Below are positions 35,079 to 47,545 of a DNA stretch of 64,000 bases, one piece after another. Position 1 is the stretch's first letter, and each line of letters starts with the position of its first letter. The translations under genes and the position numbers were made by a program. Source of the DNA: Demequina mangrovi (GTDB taxonomy: Bacteria > Actinomycetota > Actinomycetes > Actinomycetales > Demequinaceae); the NCBI RefSeq assembly GCF_000759715.1, contig NZ_BBLU01000004.1, positions 180,681 to 244,680 of the forward strand, in the 5' to 3' direction. The notes under the pieces were generated by a model that was not told where the DNA came from, searched no databases, and saw nothing but the letters and a program-made list of their open reading frames with translations.

Positions 35079-35936
35079 GTGGCGCACCTCCTGGGTCCGA
35101 CCGACATCCGGCTCCTCGCGCAGTCGCTCGACACCGCCCCCCACAAGAAGTGGGGACAGAACTTCGTGGTGGACGCCGGGACGGTGCGTCGCATCGCGCG
35201 GCTCTCCGGGGTCGGCGAGGGCGACGCGGTGGTCGAGGTCGGCCCCGGTCTGGGCTCGCTCACCCTCGCGCTGCTCGAGACCGGCGCCCACGTCACGGCC
35301 GTCGAGATCGACCCGGTGCTCGCCGAGGCGCTGCCGCGCACCGTCGGTGAGCGAGCGCCGGAGGAGGCCTCGCGCTTCTCGGTGATCCATCAGGACGCCC
35401 TGACCGTCGAGTCGCTGCCCGAGCCCCCGAAAGCGCTCGTGGCGAACCTGCCGTACAACGTCTCGGTGCCGGTGATCCTGCACTTCCTCGAGACGTTCCC
35501 GACCCTCGAGCGCGTGCTCGTCATGGTGCAGTCGGAGGTCGCCGACAGGCTCGCAGAGCCGCCCGGCACCCGCACCTACGGCGTGCCCTCGGCGAAGGCC
35601 GCGTGGTACTGCTCGGTGCGCAAGGCCGGCGAGGTGGGCCGCGCCGTCTTCTGGCCCGTGCCGCGCGTCGACAGCTCCCTCGTGCTCATGGAGCGGCGCG
35701 AGCCGCCGACCACCTCCGCATCGCGGGAGGACGTCTTCGCCGTGATCGACGCGGCCTTCGCGCAGCGGCGGAAGGCGCTCCGCGGGGCGCTCGCCGGGAT
35801 CGCGGGCTCGCCCGCCGCGGCGGAGGCCGCGCTGCGCGCCGCAGGGATCGAGCCGCTCACCCGCGGTGAGAAGCTCGCCATCGAGGACTTCACGCACATC
35901 GCCGAGGCGCTCGCCTCTGGCACAGTGGGGGCATGA
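35079..35936 (+). CDS. rsmA: 16S rRNA (adenine1518/1519-N6)-dimethyltransferase
   Basis: The protein has 285 residues; the GTG at 35079 lies five bases after the previous stop. RsmA (KsgA) dimethylates two adenines in helix 45 of 16S rRNA. Seen are [11 protein letters not shown], the SAM site [17 protein letters not shown], the catalytic [10 protein letters not shown], and [12 protein letters not shown]. It overlaps ispE by ATGA, a common actinobacterial pair. Confidence 0.95.
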   Translation: MAHLLGPTDIRLLAQSLDTAPHKKWGQNFVVDAGTVRRIARLSGVGEGDAVVEVGPGLGSLTLALLETGAHVTAVEIDPVLAEALPRTVGERAPEEASRFSVIHQDALTVESLPEPPKALVANLPYNVSVPVILHFLETFPTLERVLVMVQSEVADRLAEPPGTRTYGVPSAKAAWYCSVRKAGEVGRAVFWPVPRVDSSLVLMERREPPTTSASREDVFAVIDAAFAQRRKALRGALAGIAGSPAAAEAALRAAGIEPLTRGEKLAIEDFTHIAEALASGTVGA

Positions 35937-36865
35937 CCCGCACCGTCCGCGCGAAGGCGCCTGCCAAGGTGAACCTTCAGCTGGCCGTCGGTGCGCCCGA
36001 ACCCGACGGGTACCACCCGCTGGTCACGGTGTTCCAGGCGCTGGACCTGTGGGAGACCGTCGAGGCGACCCCGCGCACGGACGGTCAGATCCGCCTCACC
36101 GTCGACGTCGCCGCCGGCGCGCCGGTCGACGCGTCGGGGGTTCCGCTCGACGGGACGAACCTCGCGTGGCGCGCGGCTGAGCTCCTGGCCCGCACCTTCG
36201 GCATCACCGACGGCGTGGACCTCCACCTCATCAAGGGCGTGCCGGTCGCGGGCGGGATGGCCGGAGGCTCCGCCGACGCCGCGGCCGCCCTCGTCGCGTG
36301 CGCCGAGGCCTGGGACACCGGCGCCACGCGCGGCGAGCTCCTCACGCTCGCCCGTCGCCTCGGCGCCGACGTCCCGTTCAGCCTCCACGGCCACACCGCG
36401 GTCGGGCTCGGACGCGGCGACGACCTCATGCCCGCCATGACCCACGGCGAGTTCCACTGGGTGCTCGCCACGCAGCGCGACGGGCTGTCGACGCCGTCCG
36501 TCTTCGCCGAGTACGACCGTCGCATCGAGGCGCGCGAGCAGGCGCGCTCGGAGCTCGAGATCGATCGCGAGGTGATGACCGCGCTCATGGCGGGCGACCC
36601 GGTCGCTCTCGGGAGCGCGCTCACCAACGACCTCGAGGGCCCCGCGCTCGCGCTGATGCCGCGCCTCGGCGAGCTGCTCGACGCCGCCGACGCGGCCGAG
36701 GCCTGCGGCGCCATCGTGTCCGGGTCCGGGCCCACGGTCGCCGCGCTCGCGCGCTCGCGCCAGCACGCCCTCGCGATGGCGGCTCACCTGCGCGCCTCGC
36801 GCCTCGCGGACGCGGTGGTGACCGCCTCCGGTCCGGCGTCCGGCACCGTCCTCATCCAGGACTGA
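35933..36865 (+). CDS. ispE: 4-diphosphocytidyl-2-C-methyl-D-erythritol kinase
   Basis: The protein has 310 residues. It is a GHMP kinase of the MEP isoprenoid route. Seen are [10 protein letters not shown] near the N-terminus, the ATP loop [18 protein letters not shown] and the C-terminal [12 protein letters not shown]. The catalytic region ([13 protein letters not shown]) is intact. It is coupled to rsmA and convergent with mscL. Confidence 0.95.
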   Translation: MTRTVRAKAPAKVNLQLAVGAPEPDGYHPLVTVFQALDLWETVEATPRTDGQIRLTVDVAAGAPVDASGVPLDGTNLAWRAAELLARTFGITDGVDLHLIKGVPVAGGMAGGSADAAAALVACAEAWDTGATRGELLTLARRLGADVPFSLHGHTAVGLGRGDDLMPAMTHGEFHWVLATQRDGLSTPSVFAEYDRRIEAREQARSELEIDREVMTALMAGDPVALGSALTNDLEGPALALMPRLGELLDAADAAEACGAIVSGSGPTVAALARSRQHALAMAAHLRASRLADAVVTASGPASGTVLIQD

Positions 36866-36966
36866 CGATTCCCAATGACACACGTGACCGAGGTGACGTG
36901 TGGGAGCACTGTGCCGCCGCATCGTCCCACCCCAGGCACATGCGTCACATGTGTCATTGGGAATCG
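36866..36966. repeat. Perfect-arm inverted repeat filling the ispE-mscL gap
   Basis: The arms CGATTCCCAATGACACA (36866-36882) and its exact complement (36950-36966) run from the base after the ispE stop to the base before the mscL stop. With one mismatch the arms extend to 23 bp (GTGAC added). The centre holds GCATCGTCC and GTGACGTGTG-type half sites. Size and position resemble the other intergenic elements, but the arm sequence differs. It could end transcription from both sides. Confidence 0.75.
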
Positions 36967-37356
36967 CTAGCTGCGGGCGCGCAGCGCGTCGCGGATCTCG
37001 GTGAGCAGCTCGATCTCGGTGGGCGCGACCGGCTCGTCGGGGGCGGGCTCGCCCTTCTTGCGCCGCTCGGCCAGCTTGTTGAGCGGCATGACGATGACGA
37101 AGTAGACGGCCGCCGCGACCGCGAGGAAGTTGAAGAGCCCCTGCAGGATCACCCCGATCGAGAACTCCGCGTCGTTGATGATGAAGTGCCCCACCCCGGT
37201 GAGGTCCGGCTGGCCGAAGATCGCGGCGACCAGCGGGTTGATGAGGCCGTCGACGATGCTTGTGACGAACGCGGTGAACGCGGTGCCGATGACCACCGCG
37301 ACCGCGAGGTCGACGACGTTGCCCCGCAAGATGAAGTCCTTGAAGCCCTTGAGCAT
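36967..37356 (-). CDS. mscL: Large-conductance mechanosensitive channel
   Basis: The protein has 129 residues from the ATG at 37356 (MLKGFKDFILRGN); an earlier in-frame start adds 17 residues without homology. MscL opens under membrane tension to release solutes in osmotic downshock. Seen are the gate helix NVVDLAVAVVIGTAFTAFV, a periplasmic loop, a second helix (GLFNFLAVAAAVYFVIVMP) and a charged C-terminal helix (ELLTEIRDALRA). Confidence 0.95.
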   Translation of the reverse strand: MLKGFKDFILRGNVVDLAVAVVIGTAFTAFVTSIVDGLINPLVAAIFGQPDLTGVGHFIINDAEFSIGVILQGLFNFLAVAAAVYFVIVMPLNKLAERRKKGEPAPDEPVAPTEIELLTEIRDALRARS

Positions 37357-37458
37357 GGCGCCCTCCCGTGGCGTCGGGGCACCCGGCTGGCGCCCACGTT
37401 CGCACACTACGACGCGGCGTCGTCCCGCAGCATTCCCAGGGACGATGCGGGCGTCGGG

Positions 37459-38091
37459 TCAGTCGGAGGGGAGCCCGGGGCGGCGCTCGAGCGAGGACAG
37501 CCCGTTCCACGCGAGGTTGACCAGGTGCGCCGCGACCACCTGCTTCGACGGCTCGCGCACGTCGGCCCAGTGCTGGCCCGCGAGGGCGACCATGCCGACG
37601 AGCATCTGCGAGTACACGGGGGCGACCACGGGGTCGAGGCCGCGCTTGCGGAACTGCTCGGCGAGGAGGCCCTCGACCTGCGCCGAGACGTCGCCGAGCA
37701 GCGAGGAGAAGGTGCCCGAGGCCTGAGCGACGGGCGAGTCGCGCGCGAGGATGCGGAAGCCGTCGGGGGAGTCCTCGATGTAGCCGAGCAGCGCGAGGGC
37801 CGCCCGCTCGACCAGCTGCCGCGGGTGCGCCTTCTGCGCGAGCGCTCCGGTGAGCGCGCCCAGGAGGGCCTCGACCTCGCGGTCGACGATGACGGCGTAC
37901 ATGCCCTCCTTGCCGCCGAAGTGCTCGTAGACCACGGGCTTGGACACGTCCGCGCGCGACGCGATCTCCTCGACCGACGTGCCCTCGAACCCCTTCTCGG
38001 CGAACAGCGCGCGTCCCACGGTGAGCAGCTGCTCACGGCGCTCGCGCGCGGTCATGCGGGAGCGAGGGGCGCGGCGAGGTTCGAGGGTCAC
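37459..38091 (-). CDS. TetR-family transcriptional regulator
   Basis: The protein has 210 residues from a GTG at 38091; an internal ATG at residue 13 (MTARERREQLL) is an alternative start. The N-terminal helix-turn-helix is VEEIASRADVSKPVVYEHFGGKEGMYAVI. The C-terminal ligand domain has no diagnostic motif. Its nearest downstream gene on the same strand is mscL, about 100 bp away. The target is unknown. Confidence 0.88.
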   Translation of the reverse strand: MTLEPRRAPRSRMTARERREQLLTVGRALFAEKGFEGTSVEEIASRADVSKPVVYEHFGGKEGMYAVIVDREVEALLGALTGALAQKAHPRQLVERAALALLGYIEDSPDGFRILARDSPVAQASGTFSSLLGDVSAQVEGLLAEQFRKRGLDPVVAPVYSQMLVGMVALAGQHWADVREPSKQVVAAHLVNLAWNGLSSLERRPGLPSD

Positions 38092-38162
38092 GGCTCAAGT
38101 GTGCCGTGAATCCTGGCAGACTTGACGCCCGGGTGCGGCGCGCCGTGCGCGGCCGCTCCCGT

Positions 38163-38234
38163 TCCGCCCTGGTGTAACGGCAGCATGCGGGCCTTTGGAG
38201 CCCTGCGGTAGAGGTTCGAATCCTCTGGGCGGAA
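38163..38234 (+). tRNA. tRNA-Gln (anticodon TTG)
   Basis: Acceptor TCCGCCC / GGGCGGA with discriminator A; the next bases are CCG, so CCA is not encoded. D-arm GGTGTAACGGCAGCA is usual for actinobacterial tRNA-Gln. The anticodon loop is CTTTGGA (TTG, reading CAA), with one weak outer pair in its stem, and the T-arm is AGAGG-TTCGAAT-CCTCT. It lies upstream of glmU. Confidence 0.92.
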
Positions 38235-38238
38235 CCGA

Positions 38239-38280
38239 TTCGCGCGCCGTCGGCCCCGGACCTGGGACCTCGCGCGCGAA
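38239..38280 (+). terminator. Likely terminator of tRNA-Gln
   Basis: Perfect 9-bp arms TTCGCGCGC / GCGCGCGAA, with a 24-base loop, four bases after the tRNA. There is no T-run. Confidence 0.5.
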
Positions 38281-38298
38281 GGGTGCCTCCTCGAACGT

Positions 38299-38304
38299 TA
38301 GACT
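38299..38304 (+). promoter_or_regulatory. -10 element of the glmU-prs operon
   Basis: TAGACT about 57 bases before the glmU start. The same hexamer precedes eno. Confidence 0.5.
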
Positions 38305-38361
38305 TGCGAGGTCCAGCCGTCAGCCCCCCTTGCCCGGGGTTCCGCCACGTGAGGAGATCAG

Positions 38362-39948
38362 GTGAGCCCGACTCCGCCCGCAGCCGTGATGATCCTGGCG
38401 GCAGGGGCAGGCACCCGCATGCGGTCCGCCACCCCCAAGGTGCTGCACCGGATCGCGGGACGCACGCTCGTCGCGCACGCGCTCGCCGCCGCGGCCGAGC
38501 TGGTGCCGGGACGCACCGTCGTCGTCGTCCGCCACGAGCGCGAGGCCGTCGCCGGCCACATCGCCGAGGTCGCTCCGGACGCCCTCATCGCGGATCAGGA
38601 CGACGTCCCGGGCACCGGAGCCGCCGTGCGGTGCGGGCTGTCCACGCTGGACGCCACCACGATCGCGGCGGCGGTCGCCGCGGGCGGTGCCGATCAGGCG
38701 CACCTCGACAGCCAGGTGCAGGGATCGATCGTGGTGACGAGCGGCGATGTCCCGCTGGTCGACGGCGCCCTGCTCGGCTCGCTGGTCGAGGCGCACGAGG
38801 CCCAGGGCAACGCCGTCACGGTCCTCACCGCGCAGGTGCCGGACGCGACCGGCTACGGACGCATCGTCCGCGATGATGCCGGCGCCGTGACCCGCATCGT
38901 CGAGCACAAGGACGCCACCGACGCCGAGCGCGCCATCGGCGAGATCAACGCGGGCATCTACGTCTTCGACGCCGCGCACCTGCGCGACGCCCTCGCGCGG
39001 CTCACCACCGACAACGCGCAGGGCGAGCAGTACCTCACCGACGTGCTCGCGCTCGCCCGCGAGGCGGGCGGCCGCGTGGGCGCCATGGTCGCCCCGGACG
39101 CGTCCGCGGTCGAGGGCGTCAACGACCGGGTCCAGCTCGCATCTGCGGGCGCGGCGCTCAACCGCCGCATCGTCGAGGCGTGGATGCGCGCCGGCGTCAC
39201 CGTCGTCGACCCCGCGACCACGTGGATCGACGTCGACGTCACGCTCGAGGCGGACTCGACGGTGCTGCCGGGCACGCAGCTCCACGGCGCCACGCACGTC
39301 GCCGCCGGCGCGACCGTCGGCCCGGACTCGACCCTCACCGACGTCGAGGTGGGCGCGGGCGCGACCGTGACCCGGGTCCACGGCTCGGGGGCGCGCATCG
39401 GCGCCCGCGCGACCGTCGGCCCGTTCACGTACCTGCGCCCCGGCACCGTCCTCGGCGACAAGGGCAAGATCGGCGCGTTCGTCGAGACCAAGAACTCGAC
39501 CATCGGCGCCCACTCGAAGGTCCCGCACCTCAGCTACGTGGGCGACGCGACCGTGGGCGAGCACTCGAACATCGGCGCCGGCACCATCTTCGTCAACTAC
39601 GACGGCGTCTCGAAGTCGAGCTCGCGCGTCGGGGACCATGTCCGGGTCGGCTCGGACAACACGCTGATCGCCCCGGTGGAGATCGGCGACGGCGCGTACA
39701 CGGGCGCGGGGACGACCGTCCGTCACGACGTGCCGCCGGGCGCGCTCGCGCTCAACGCCGTGCAGCAGCGCGTGGTGGAGGGCTGGGTCGAGCGTCGCCG
39801 CCCGGGCACGCCGTCGGCGACCGCCGCACGCGCTGCGCAGGACGAGGTTGTGGCCCGCGGTCTATCGTCGGGGGCACAGGAGGAGAGAGCGGCTGCGGTC
39901 GCCGAGCACGAGGCGGCTCCGGCCGCCGACCACAAGGGAGAAGCATGA
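38362..39948 (+). CDS. glmU: Bifunctional N-acetylglucosamine-1-phosphate uridyltransferase / glucosamine-1-phosphate acetyltransferase
   Basis: The protein has 528 residues and a GTG start behind GAGGAGATCAG. It makes UDP-GlcNAc for peptidoglycan. The N-terminal pyrophosphorylase has [32 protein letters not shown] and VTSGDVPLV. The C-terminal left-handed beta-helix acetyltransferase has [23 protein letters not shown] and [16 protein letters not shown] disordered Ala/Glu-rich tail of about 50 residues follows, common in actinobacterial GlmU. The stop overlaps the prs start. Confidence 0.96.
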   Translation: MSPTPPAAVMILAAGAGTRMRSATPKVLHRIAGRTLVAHALAAAAELVPGRTVVVVRHEREAVAGHIAEVAPDALIADQDDVPGTGAAVRCGLSTLDATTIAAAVAAGGADQAHLDSQVQGSIVVTSGDVPLVDGALLGSLVEAHEAQGNAVTVLTAQVPDATGYGRIVRDDAGAVTRIVEHKDATDAERAIGEINAGIYVFDAAHLRDALARLTTDNAQGEQYLTDVLALAREAGGRVGAMVAPDASAVEGVNDRVQLASAGAALNRRIVEAWMRAGVTVVDPATTWIDVDVTLEADSTVLPGTQLHGATHVAAGATVGPDSTLTDVEVGAGATVTRVHGSGARIGARATVGPFTYLRPGTVLGDKGKIGAFVETKNSTIGAHSKVPHLSYVGDATVGEHSNIGAGTIFVNYDGVSKSSSRVGDHVRVGSDNTLIAPVEIGDGAYTGAGTTVRHDVPPGALALNAVQQRVVEGWVERRRPGTPSATAARAAQDEVVARGLSSGAQEERAAAVAEHEAAPAADHKGEA

Positions 39949-40925
39949 ATGCCGTGATCTCGAACCCGAGCGAGCGCCGGATGGTCCTCGCGGGCGGCCG
40001 GGCGCATCCGGAGCTCGCGGAGGCGGTCGCGGAGCACCTGGGGGTCGACCTCCTGCCCACCACCGCGTACACGTTCGCGAACGGTGAGCTCTACGTCCGC
40101 TTCGGCGAGTCCGTGCGAGGCGCCGATGCGTTCGTCCTGCAGTCGCATGCCGCGCCCATCAACGAGGCGATCATGGAGCAGCTCATCATGGTCGACGCGA
40201 TGAAGCGTGCCTCGGCCAAGCGCATCACGGTCGTCATCCCGATGTACGGCTACGCGCGTCAGGACAAGAAGCACAAGGGCCGCGAGCCGATCTCGGCGCG
40301 CCTCATGGCGGACCTCTTCAAGACCGCCGGCGCGGACCGCGTCATGTCGGTCGACCTGCACACCGCGCAGATCCAGGGCTTCTTCGACGGCCCGGTCGAC
40401 CACCTCTGGGCGATGCCGATGCTCGCGGACTACGTGAAGTCCCGCGTCTCGCCCGGCAACCTCACCATCGTCTCGCCCGACGCGGGCCGCGTGCGCCTCG
40501 CCGACCAGTGGTCCGACCACCTCGGCGCGCCGCTGGCCATCATCCACAAGCGTCGCGACCCCTCGGTGCCCAACCAGGTCAAGGTCCACGAGCTCGTCGG
40601 TGAGGTCAAGGGCCGCACCTGCGTCCTGGTCGACGACATGATCGACACCGGCGGCACCATCGTGCAGGCCGCGGAGGCGCTGTTCGAGAACGGCGCGAAG
40701 GACGTCATCGTCGCCTCGACGCACGGCCTGCTCTCGGGCCCCGCGGTCGAGCGCCTGTCGAAGTCCGGCGTCTCCGAGGTGGTGATCACGGACACGCTGC
40801 CGATCACCGAGGAGAAGCAGTTCGACAAGCTCACCATCCTGTCGATCGCGCCGCTGCTTGCGCGCGCGATCCGCGAGGTCTTCGACGACGGCTCGGTCAC
40901 CTCGCTGTTCGCCGGCGGCGTCTGA
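39945..40925 (+). CDS. prs: Ribose-phosphate pyrophosphokinase
   Basis: The protein has 326 residues, coupled to glmU by ATGA. It makes PRPP from ribose 5-phosphate and ATP. Seen are [42 protein letters not shown] (ATP/flexible loop), [14 protein letters not shown], and the PRPP site [14 protein letters not shown]. glmU-prs is a standard pair in actinobacteria. Confidence 0.96.
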   Translation: MNAVISNPSERRMVLAGGRAHPELAEAVAEHLGVDLLPTTAYTFANGELYVRFGESVRGADAFVLQSHAAPINEAIMEQLIMVDAMKRASAKRITVVIPMYGYARQDKKHKGREPISARLMADLFKTAGADRVMSVDLHTAQIQGFFDGPVDHLWAMPMLADYVKSRVSPGNLTIVSPDAGRVRLADQWSDHLGAPLAIIHKRRDPSVPNQVKVHELVGEVKGRTCVLVDDMIDTGGTIVQAAEALFENGAKDVIVASTHGLLSGPAVERLSKSGVSEVVITDTLPITEEKQFDKLTILSIAPLLARAIREVFDDGSVTSLFAGGV

Positions 40926-40947
40926 GCCGCACGCCTCACGCGTCCCG

Positions 40948-40978
40948 GGGCCCGCGCATCGTCACGATGCGCGGGCCC
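40948..40978 (+). terminator. Terminator of the glmU-prs operon
   Basis: A 14-bp perfect stem GGGCCCGCGCATCG / CGATGCGCGGGCCC with loop TCA. The 5' arm contains a GCATCGTC octamer. Confidence 0.9.
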
Positions 40979-41110
40979 TGTCGCGTCCGGCGGCGGAGCG
41001 TAGGGCCCACGCGGGCGCCTGCCTGGGCCCTTGGTCACTCGCGGGCCGCGCCGGGGCGGCCCTAGCCTGCGAGAGGGTCCCCACGACCGCGATCTTCCAG
41101 GGGTAAAAGA

Positions 41111-43602
<2,492 letters not shown>

Positions 43603-43603
<1 letters not shown>

Positions 43604-44655
43604 TGGCCGCGCTCGCGATCCTCTGCGACGGCGTCGCCGTCGCGGACGGTCGCGTCGCGGGGCACGATGCGGGGGCCACCCTGGTGCGCCGCCTCCAGCG
43701 GCTGTTCCCGGGGGCGGACCTCATCGGGTCCCGCGCGCAGCGGGCCGACGGCTTCGACGTGGTGCCGCTCGAGCTCGTCGACCCGCGCGAGACCGTGGTG
43801 GTCAACATGGACGTGCTGAGCTCGCCGGCGGTGTGGCGCACCCTCGCCGCCGGCGGGGCGGAGCCGCGCATCGTGAACTTCGTGTGGTGGAACACCTCGC
43901 AGTTCACGCACCCCGTGCAGCGGGCCTCGCTCGCGCTGTCCTGCGCGCTGTTCCCGACCTTCGCGAACTCGCTCCGCACGGCGACGGAGGTGCGGGAGAT
44001 CGTCTTCGCGCTCACGGTGCCGCAGCTCGCGGAGAGGGCGCGCATCGACTGGGCGAACCTCGGCATCCGGCTCGAGCACGTGCAGCCGCGCGAGGACCCC
44101 GCCGTGCCGGTGGTGCTCTACCCGGCGATCCGCCTGTCCGAGCGCAAGCAGCCGCAGCTGTTCCTCGACGTGGTCGAGAGGGTGCGCAAGCGCACCCCCA
44201 TCCAGGTGGAGATGAGGCTCCAGGAGTCGCACCTCATCTCCGAGCAGGCGATCCGGCTGTCGCGCAAGGACTGGGCGTGGGTGGGGCCGCTCACCGCGAC
44301 GCGCGAGGACTACTACTACCGGCTCGCCCGCACCACGGCGTTCCTCGCCACCGCGCGCGAGGAGTCCTACGGCCTCGAGTACGTCGAGGCGATGGTCGCG
44401 GGGGCGATCGGGGTGTTCCCCGACCGCCCGTGGGCCCGCGCGATCCTGCCCGACGGCTACCCGTACCTCTACCGAGACGCCGACGAGGCGGAGGAGCTCC
44501 TGGTCCAGGCGGTCACCGATCCGCGGGGCTGCCGCGCCGAGCTCGACCGCGTCTGCGGCGGGGACTTCGTGGGATGGCTGCGCGGCCGCCACGACGACAC
44601 CGAGTTCGAGGACCGCTTCTCCAGTGCGCTGCGGCGCTGGTTCCCCACGGACTGA
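43603..44655 (+). CDS. Putative GT-B-fold (GT4-like) glycosyltransferase
   Basis: The protein has 350 residues and its ATG shares one base with the hppA stop. The C-terminal half has a retaining GT4-like end: ATAREESYGLEYVEAMVAGAIGVFPDRPWAR, which corresponds to the E(x7)E nucleotide-sugar site, preceded by VVLYPAIRLSERKQPQLFLDVVE. The N-terminal half (VNFVWWNTSQFTHPVQ) has no motif I recognise. Cargo and acceptor are unknown. Coupling to a proton pyrophosphatase is unexpected and probably only reflects an operon. Confidence 0.6.
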
Positions 44656-44679
44656 GCGGGCACGTCCAGGGAAGCGGGG

Positions 44680-45471
44680 TCACATCCGCGCGTAGCGCGA
44701 CCGGGCGAGCGAGTAGAGCCCGTAGGCCGCGAACCCCAGCCCGACCGTCACCACGAGCACCGGTCCGGCGGGGGCGTCCCGCAGCCTCTCCACGGCGCCG
44801 TCGATCCCTGCCGCCTTGTCCGGGTCCGCGGTGAGCGCCGCGTAGCCGAACAGCCCGCCCACCAGGGTGAGCGCGCCGCCCTTGGCCACGTACCCCACGG
44901 TGCCGAGCCACCGCACGCCGGCCCCGACCTCGGGGTGCGACGGGGAGCGCAGATCCTCCTCGAACCGCCGCGTCACGCCCTTGATCACGTGGAACGCGCC
45001 GGCCGCCACGAGCCCGAGCCCGATCGCGCCGACCAGCACGCGTCCGGCCGGCGCACGCATCAGCGCGCCGGCGACGCCGTGCGCCTGGGAGTCCTGATCG
45101 GAGGCCGCCGAGCCGAGCGCGATCGAGGCGGTGCTCGCCGCGAGGGCCAGGTACACGAGCGACTTCGCGGCCGCGCGGCCGCGCTCGCGGGTCTCGGGCT
45201 CGCGCACCGCGTCCGCGGCCTGCCACCCGGCGAGGGCGAGCAGGGCGAGAGCGGCGACCGCGAGCAGCACCCGCCCGAGCGCCCCGTCGCCCACGCTCGC
45301 GAGCAGCCGGGTCTGATCGGCCTCGCCGCCCGCGCCGAGGCCGATGCGCACGATCACCGCGCCCAGCGCGACGTGAAGCGCGCCCGAGACGAGGTAGCCG
45401 GCCCGTGCCGCACGCTCCCAGGCGTCGCCGCTGGAGCCGGTGCGCAGGCCGCCGAGGGTGGACGATGACAT
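44680..45471 (-). CDS. DUF1206 membrane protein
   Basis: The protein has 263 residues from the ATG at 45471. It consists of three similar two-helix units (ARAGYLVSGALHVALGAVIV, AGRVLVGAIGLGLVAAGAFHVIKG and GTVGYVAKGGALTLVGGLFGY), the DUF1206 layout. Function is unknown across the family. It is convergent with the glycosyltransferase gene and divergent from rplY. Confidence 0.85.
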   Translation of the reverse strand: MSSSTLGGLRTGSSGDAWERAARAGYLVSGALHVALGAVIVRIGLGAGGEADQTRLLASVGDGALGRVLLAVAALALLALAGWQAADAVREPETRERGRAAAKSLVYLALAASTASIALGSAASDQDSQAHGVAGALMRAPAGRVLVGAIGLGLVAAGAFHVIKGVTRRFEEDLRSPSHPEVGAGVRWLGTVGYVAKGGALTLVGGLFGYAALTADPDKAAGIDGAVERLRDAPAGPVLVVTVGLGFAAYGLYSLARSRYARM

Positions 45472-45534
45472 GTCCGACGCAACCGGGGCAGGGGTGCAGG
45501 AATTCCTGGTTGGCGCATCGTCCCCGCGTCCAGG

Positions 45535-45540
45535 TACACT
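45535..45540 (+). promoter_or_regulatory. -10 element of rplY
   Basis: TACACT, about 105 bases before the rplY ATG, in a locally AT-rich stretch. Confidence 0.45.
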
Positions 45541-45646
45541 AATCCGGTTCCTCGGCGAGGGAGGCCCTCGGGCGCTCCGTGATCGACGCGGCAGATGCGT
45601 GAAGCCTGCCTTGCCCTGGCCCCATCTGACGTAAGAGGAGAAACGC

Positions 45647-46240
45647 ATGTCCGACCAGATCACGCTCGCCGCCGAGACCCGCACCGAGTTCGGCAAGGGC
45701 TTCGCCCGCCGCGCCCGCGCCGCCGGCAAGATCCCCGCCGTCATCTACGGCCACGGCAACGACCCCGTGCACATCTTCCTCCCGGGCCACCAGACGATGA
45801 TGGCGCTCAAGCACTCGAACGCGCTCCTCACCATCGAGCTCGAGGGCAAGTCGGAGATGGTCATCGCCAAGGACGTCCAGATCGAGCCCGTGCGCCGCAT
45901 CATCGAGCACGTCGACCTGCTCATCGTCGCCAAGGGCGAGAAGGTCACCGTCGACGTCCCCGTCCACGTCGTGGGCGAGTCCTTCGCGGGCACCATCCAC
46001 GTGGTCGAGCACGGCTCGCTCCAGGTCGCGGCCGAGGCCACGCACCTGCCCGAGGCGCTCGAGGTCTCCATCGAGGGCCTCGTCGAGGGCTCGGTCATCC
46101 ACGCCAAGGACGTCACGCTGCCCGAGGGCGCGGAGCTCGTCACCGACGGCGACGTCACCGTGGTCACCATCTCGGTCCCGCGCGGCGCCGGCGCCGAGGA
46201 GGCCACCGAGGCCGAGGCGACCGAGGCCGCCGCGGAGTAA
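45647..46240 (+). CDS. rplY: 50S ribosomal protein L25/general stress protein Ctc
   Basis: The protein has 197 residues; ATG after AAGAGGAGAAACGC. The N-terminal L25 domain binds 5S rRNA (ETRTEFGKGFARRARAAGKIPAVIYGHG). The C-terminal Ctc extension (VDVPVHVVGESFAGTIHVVEHG onward) ends in an acidic Ala/Glu/Thr tail. rplY-pth is a conserved pair. Confidence 0.95.
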   Translation: MSDQITLAAETRTEFGKGFARRARAAGKIPAVIYGHGNDPVHIFLPGHQTMMALKHSNALLTIELEGKSEMVIAKDVQIEPVRRIIEHVDLLIVAKGEKVTVDVPVHVVGESFAGTIHVVEHGSLQVAAEATHLPEALEVSIEGLVEGSVIHAKDVTLPEGAELVTDGDVTVVTISVPRGAGAEEATEAEATEAAAE

Positions 46241-46252
46241 TCTCACCGATGC

Positions 46253-46288
46253 ACGCCCGGCTCGCCCGACTGTGGGCGAGCCGGGCGT
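46253..46288 (+). terminator. Terminator between rplY and pth
   Basis: A perfect 15-bp stem ACGCCCGGCTCGCCC / GGGCGAGCCGGGCGT with loop GACTGT, 12 bases after the rplY stop, in front of the pth ribosome site. It probably lowers pth expression relative to rplY. Confidence 0.85.
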
Positions 46289-46323
46289 CGTCGTCTGCGG
46301 GACGGAACGAGGAGGGAACGCGC

Positions 46324-46896
46324 GTGGAGAACCTGGTGGTCGGGCTCGGCAATCCGGGCCCCGAGTACGCGGAGACGCGTCACAACATCGGCCAGATGGT
46401 GGTCGACGAGCTCGCGCGCCGCGGCGCGTCCTCCCTGTCCGTCTCCAAGAAGACGCACACCCGCACCGCGACCGTGCGGCTCGCGGGCCGGCCTGTCGCG
46501 ATCGGCGTGCCGATGTCGTACATGAACGTCTCCGGCGGCCCCACGTCCTCGCTCATGAAGTACTGCTCGGTGCAGCCGACCGACGTGATCGTGGTCCACG
46601 ACGAGCTCGACATCCCCTTCGGCACCGTGAAGATCAAGCGCGGCGGCGGCTCCGCGGGCCACAACGGGCTCAAGGACGTCACCAAGGCGCTCGGGACGCC
46701 CGACTACGTGCGGGTGCGCGTGGGCATCGGCCGTCCGCCGGGCCGCATGGAGGTCGCGACGTTCGTGCTCAAGCCGTTCTCGGCGGCGGAGCGCAAGGAG
46801 CTGCCCTTCCTCGTGGACGATGCGGCGGACGCCGTCGAGGCGATCCTCGAGCACGGCCTCGAGGCCGCGCAGATGCGCTTCCACACCAAGGGCTGA
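46324..46896 (+). CDS. pth: Peptidyl-tRNA hydrolase
   Basis: The protein has 190 residues; the GTG at 46324 follows GAGGAGGGAACGC. It recycles peptidyl-tRNA released from stalled ribosomes. Motifs are VGLGNPGPEYAETRHNIGQM (catalytic His), PMSYMNVSGG, VVHDELDIPFG and RGGGSAGHNGLKDV. Confidence 0.96.
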   Translation: MENLVVGLGNPGPEYAETRHNIGQMVVDELARRGASSLSVSKKTHTRTATVRLAGRPVAIGVPMSYMNVSGGPTSSLMKYCSVQPTDVIVVHDELDIPFGTVKIKRGGGSAGHNGLKDVTKALGTPDYVRVRVGIGRPPGRMEVATFVLKPFSAAERKELPFLVDDAADAVEAILEHGLEAAQMRFHTKG

Positions 46897-46918
46897 GCGC
46901 GGGAGCCGCGCCGGCGGG

Positions 46919-47539
46919 TCAGTCGACCACGATCGCGCCGAGGTGCGCCGCCAGGTCCGGGCCCAGGGTCATCGCCTGGGCGACCGAGAGCGTGGTGCCG
47001 CGCAGCGCGCCCGGCTCGAGCACGCGCCCCAGCTCCGTGGCCGAGACGTCGAAGCCTTCGACCATGGCGCGCGACGGCACCAGCTCCCCGACGGATCCGC
47101 CCTCGACGGTGAACTCCTTGATCCGCGAGCCGCCCAGGTCGAGCAGCCCGATCCGGCAGTCGACGATCTCGAGCCGGCGGATCTTGGCATCGCGCAGCGA
47201 CAGCACGTCGATGCGCGACGACGCGATGCGGTGCACCGAGATGTCGGAGCCGTCCATGAGCAGCGCGCCGACCCGCACGCCCTCCAGGCGGCCCGCGACC
47301 ACCCGGGCGCCGGGAGCCGCGAACGTCGCGACGGAGGACCCGAGGACGGTGGTCCCCGTGATGCGGAGGTTCGGCAGCCGGACCTCGCCGCCCTGGGTGT
47401 CGCTCACCACGCATTCGAGGAGCTCGACGTCGTGCGCCTCGACGTCGCCGAGCATGCCGCCGTCGAGGTGACGCTGCTCGAGCACCGCGCCGCTCACCAT
47501 GTCCGCGGCGTTCATCGGTTCGAGCCCTGCGCTGTCCAT
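46919..47539 (-). CDS. Pentapeptide-repeat-like beta-helix protein
   Basis: The protein has 206 residues from the ATG at 47539. The central part is a run of short beta-strand units (VHRIASSRIDVLSLRDAKIR, RLEIVDCRIGLLDLGGSRI) with hydrophobic residues about every five positions, as in pentapeptide or right-handed beta-helix proteins, though the classical A(D/N)LxX repeat is loose. No signal peptide or helix is present, so it is cytoplasmic. I do not know its role. The start codon lies six bases after a TACAGT -10, so the message is probably leaderless. Confidence 0.6.
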   Translation of the reverse strand: MDSAGLEPMNAADMVSGAVLEQRHLDGGMLGDVEAHDVELLECVVSDTQGGEVRLPNLRITGTTVLGSSVATFAAPGARVVAGRLEGVRVGALLMDGSDISVHRIASSRIDVLSLRDAKIRRLEIVDCRIGLLDLGGSRIKEFTVEGGSVGELVPSRAMVEGFDVSATELGRVLEPGALRGTTLSVAQAMTLGPDLAAHLGAIVVD

Positions 47540-47545
47540 CCCTCC

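Noticed and set aside
38163..38234. tRNA-Gln as a defective gene because of one weak anticodon-stem pair
   Set aside because: All other stems and invariant bases are intact, the D-arm matches the usual actinobacterial tRNA-Gln, and promoter-proximal placement is normal.
44680..45744. Longer DUF1206 start at 45744
   Set aside because: The extra 91 residues would cover the rplY promoter and its ATG on the opposite strand and have no hydrophobic or conserved segments.
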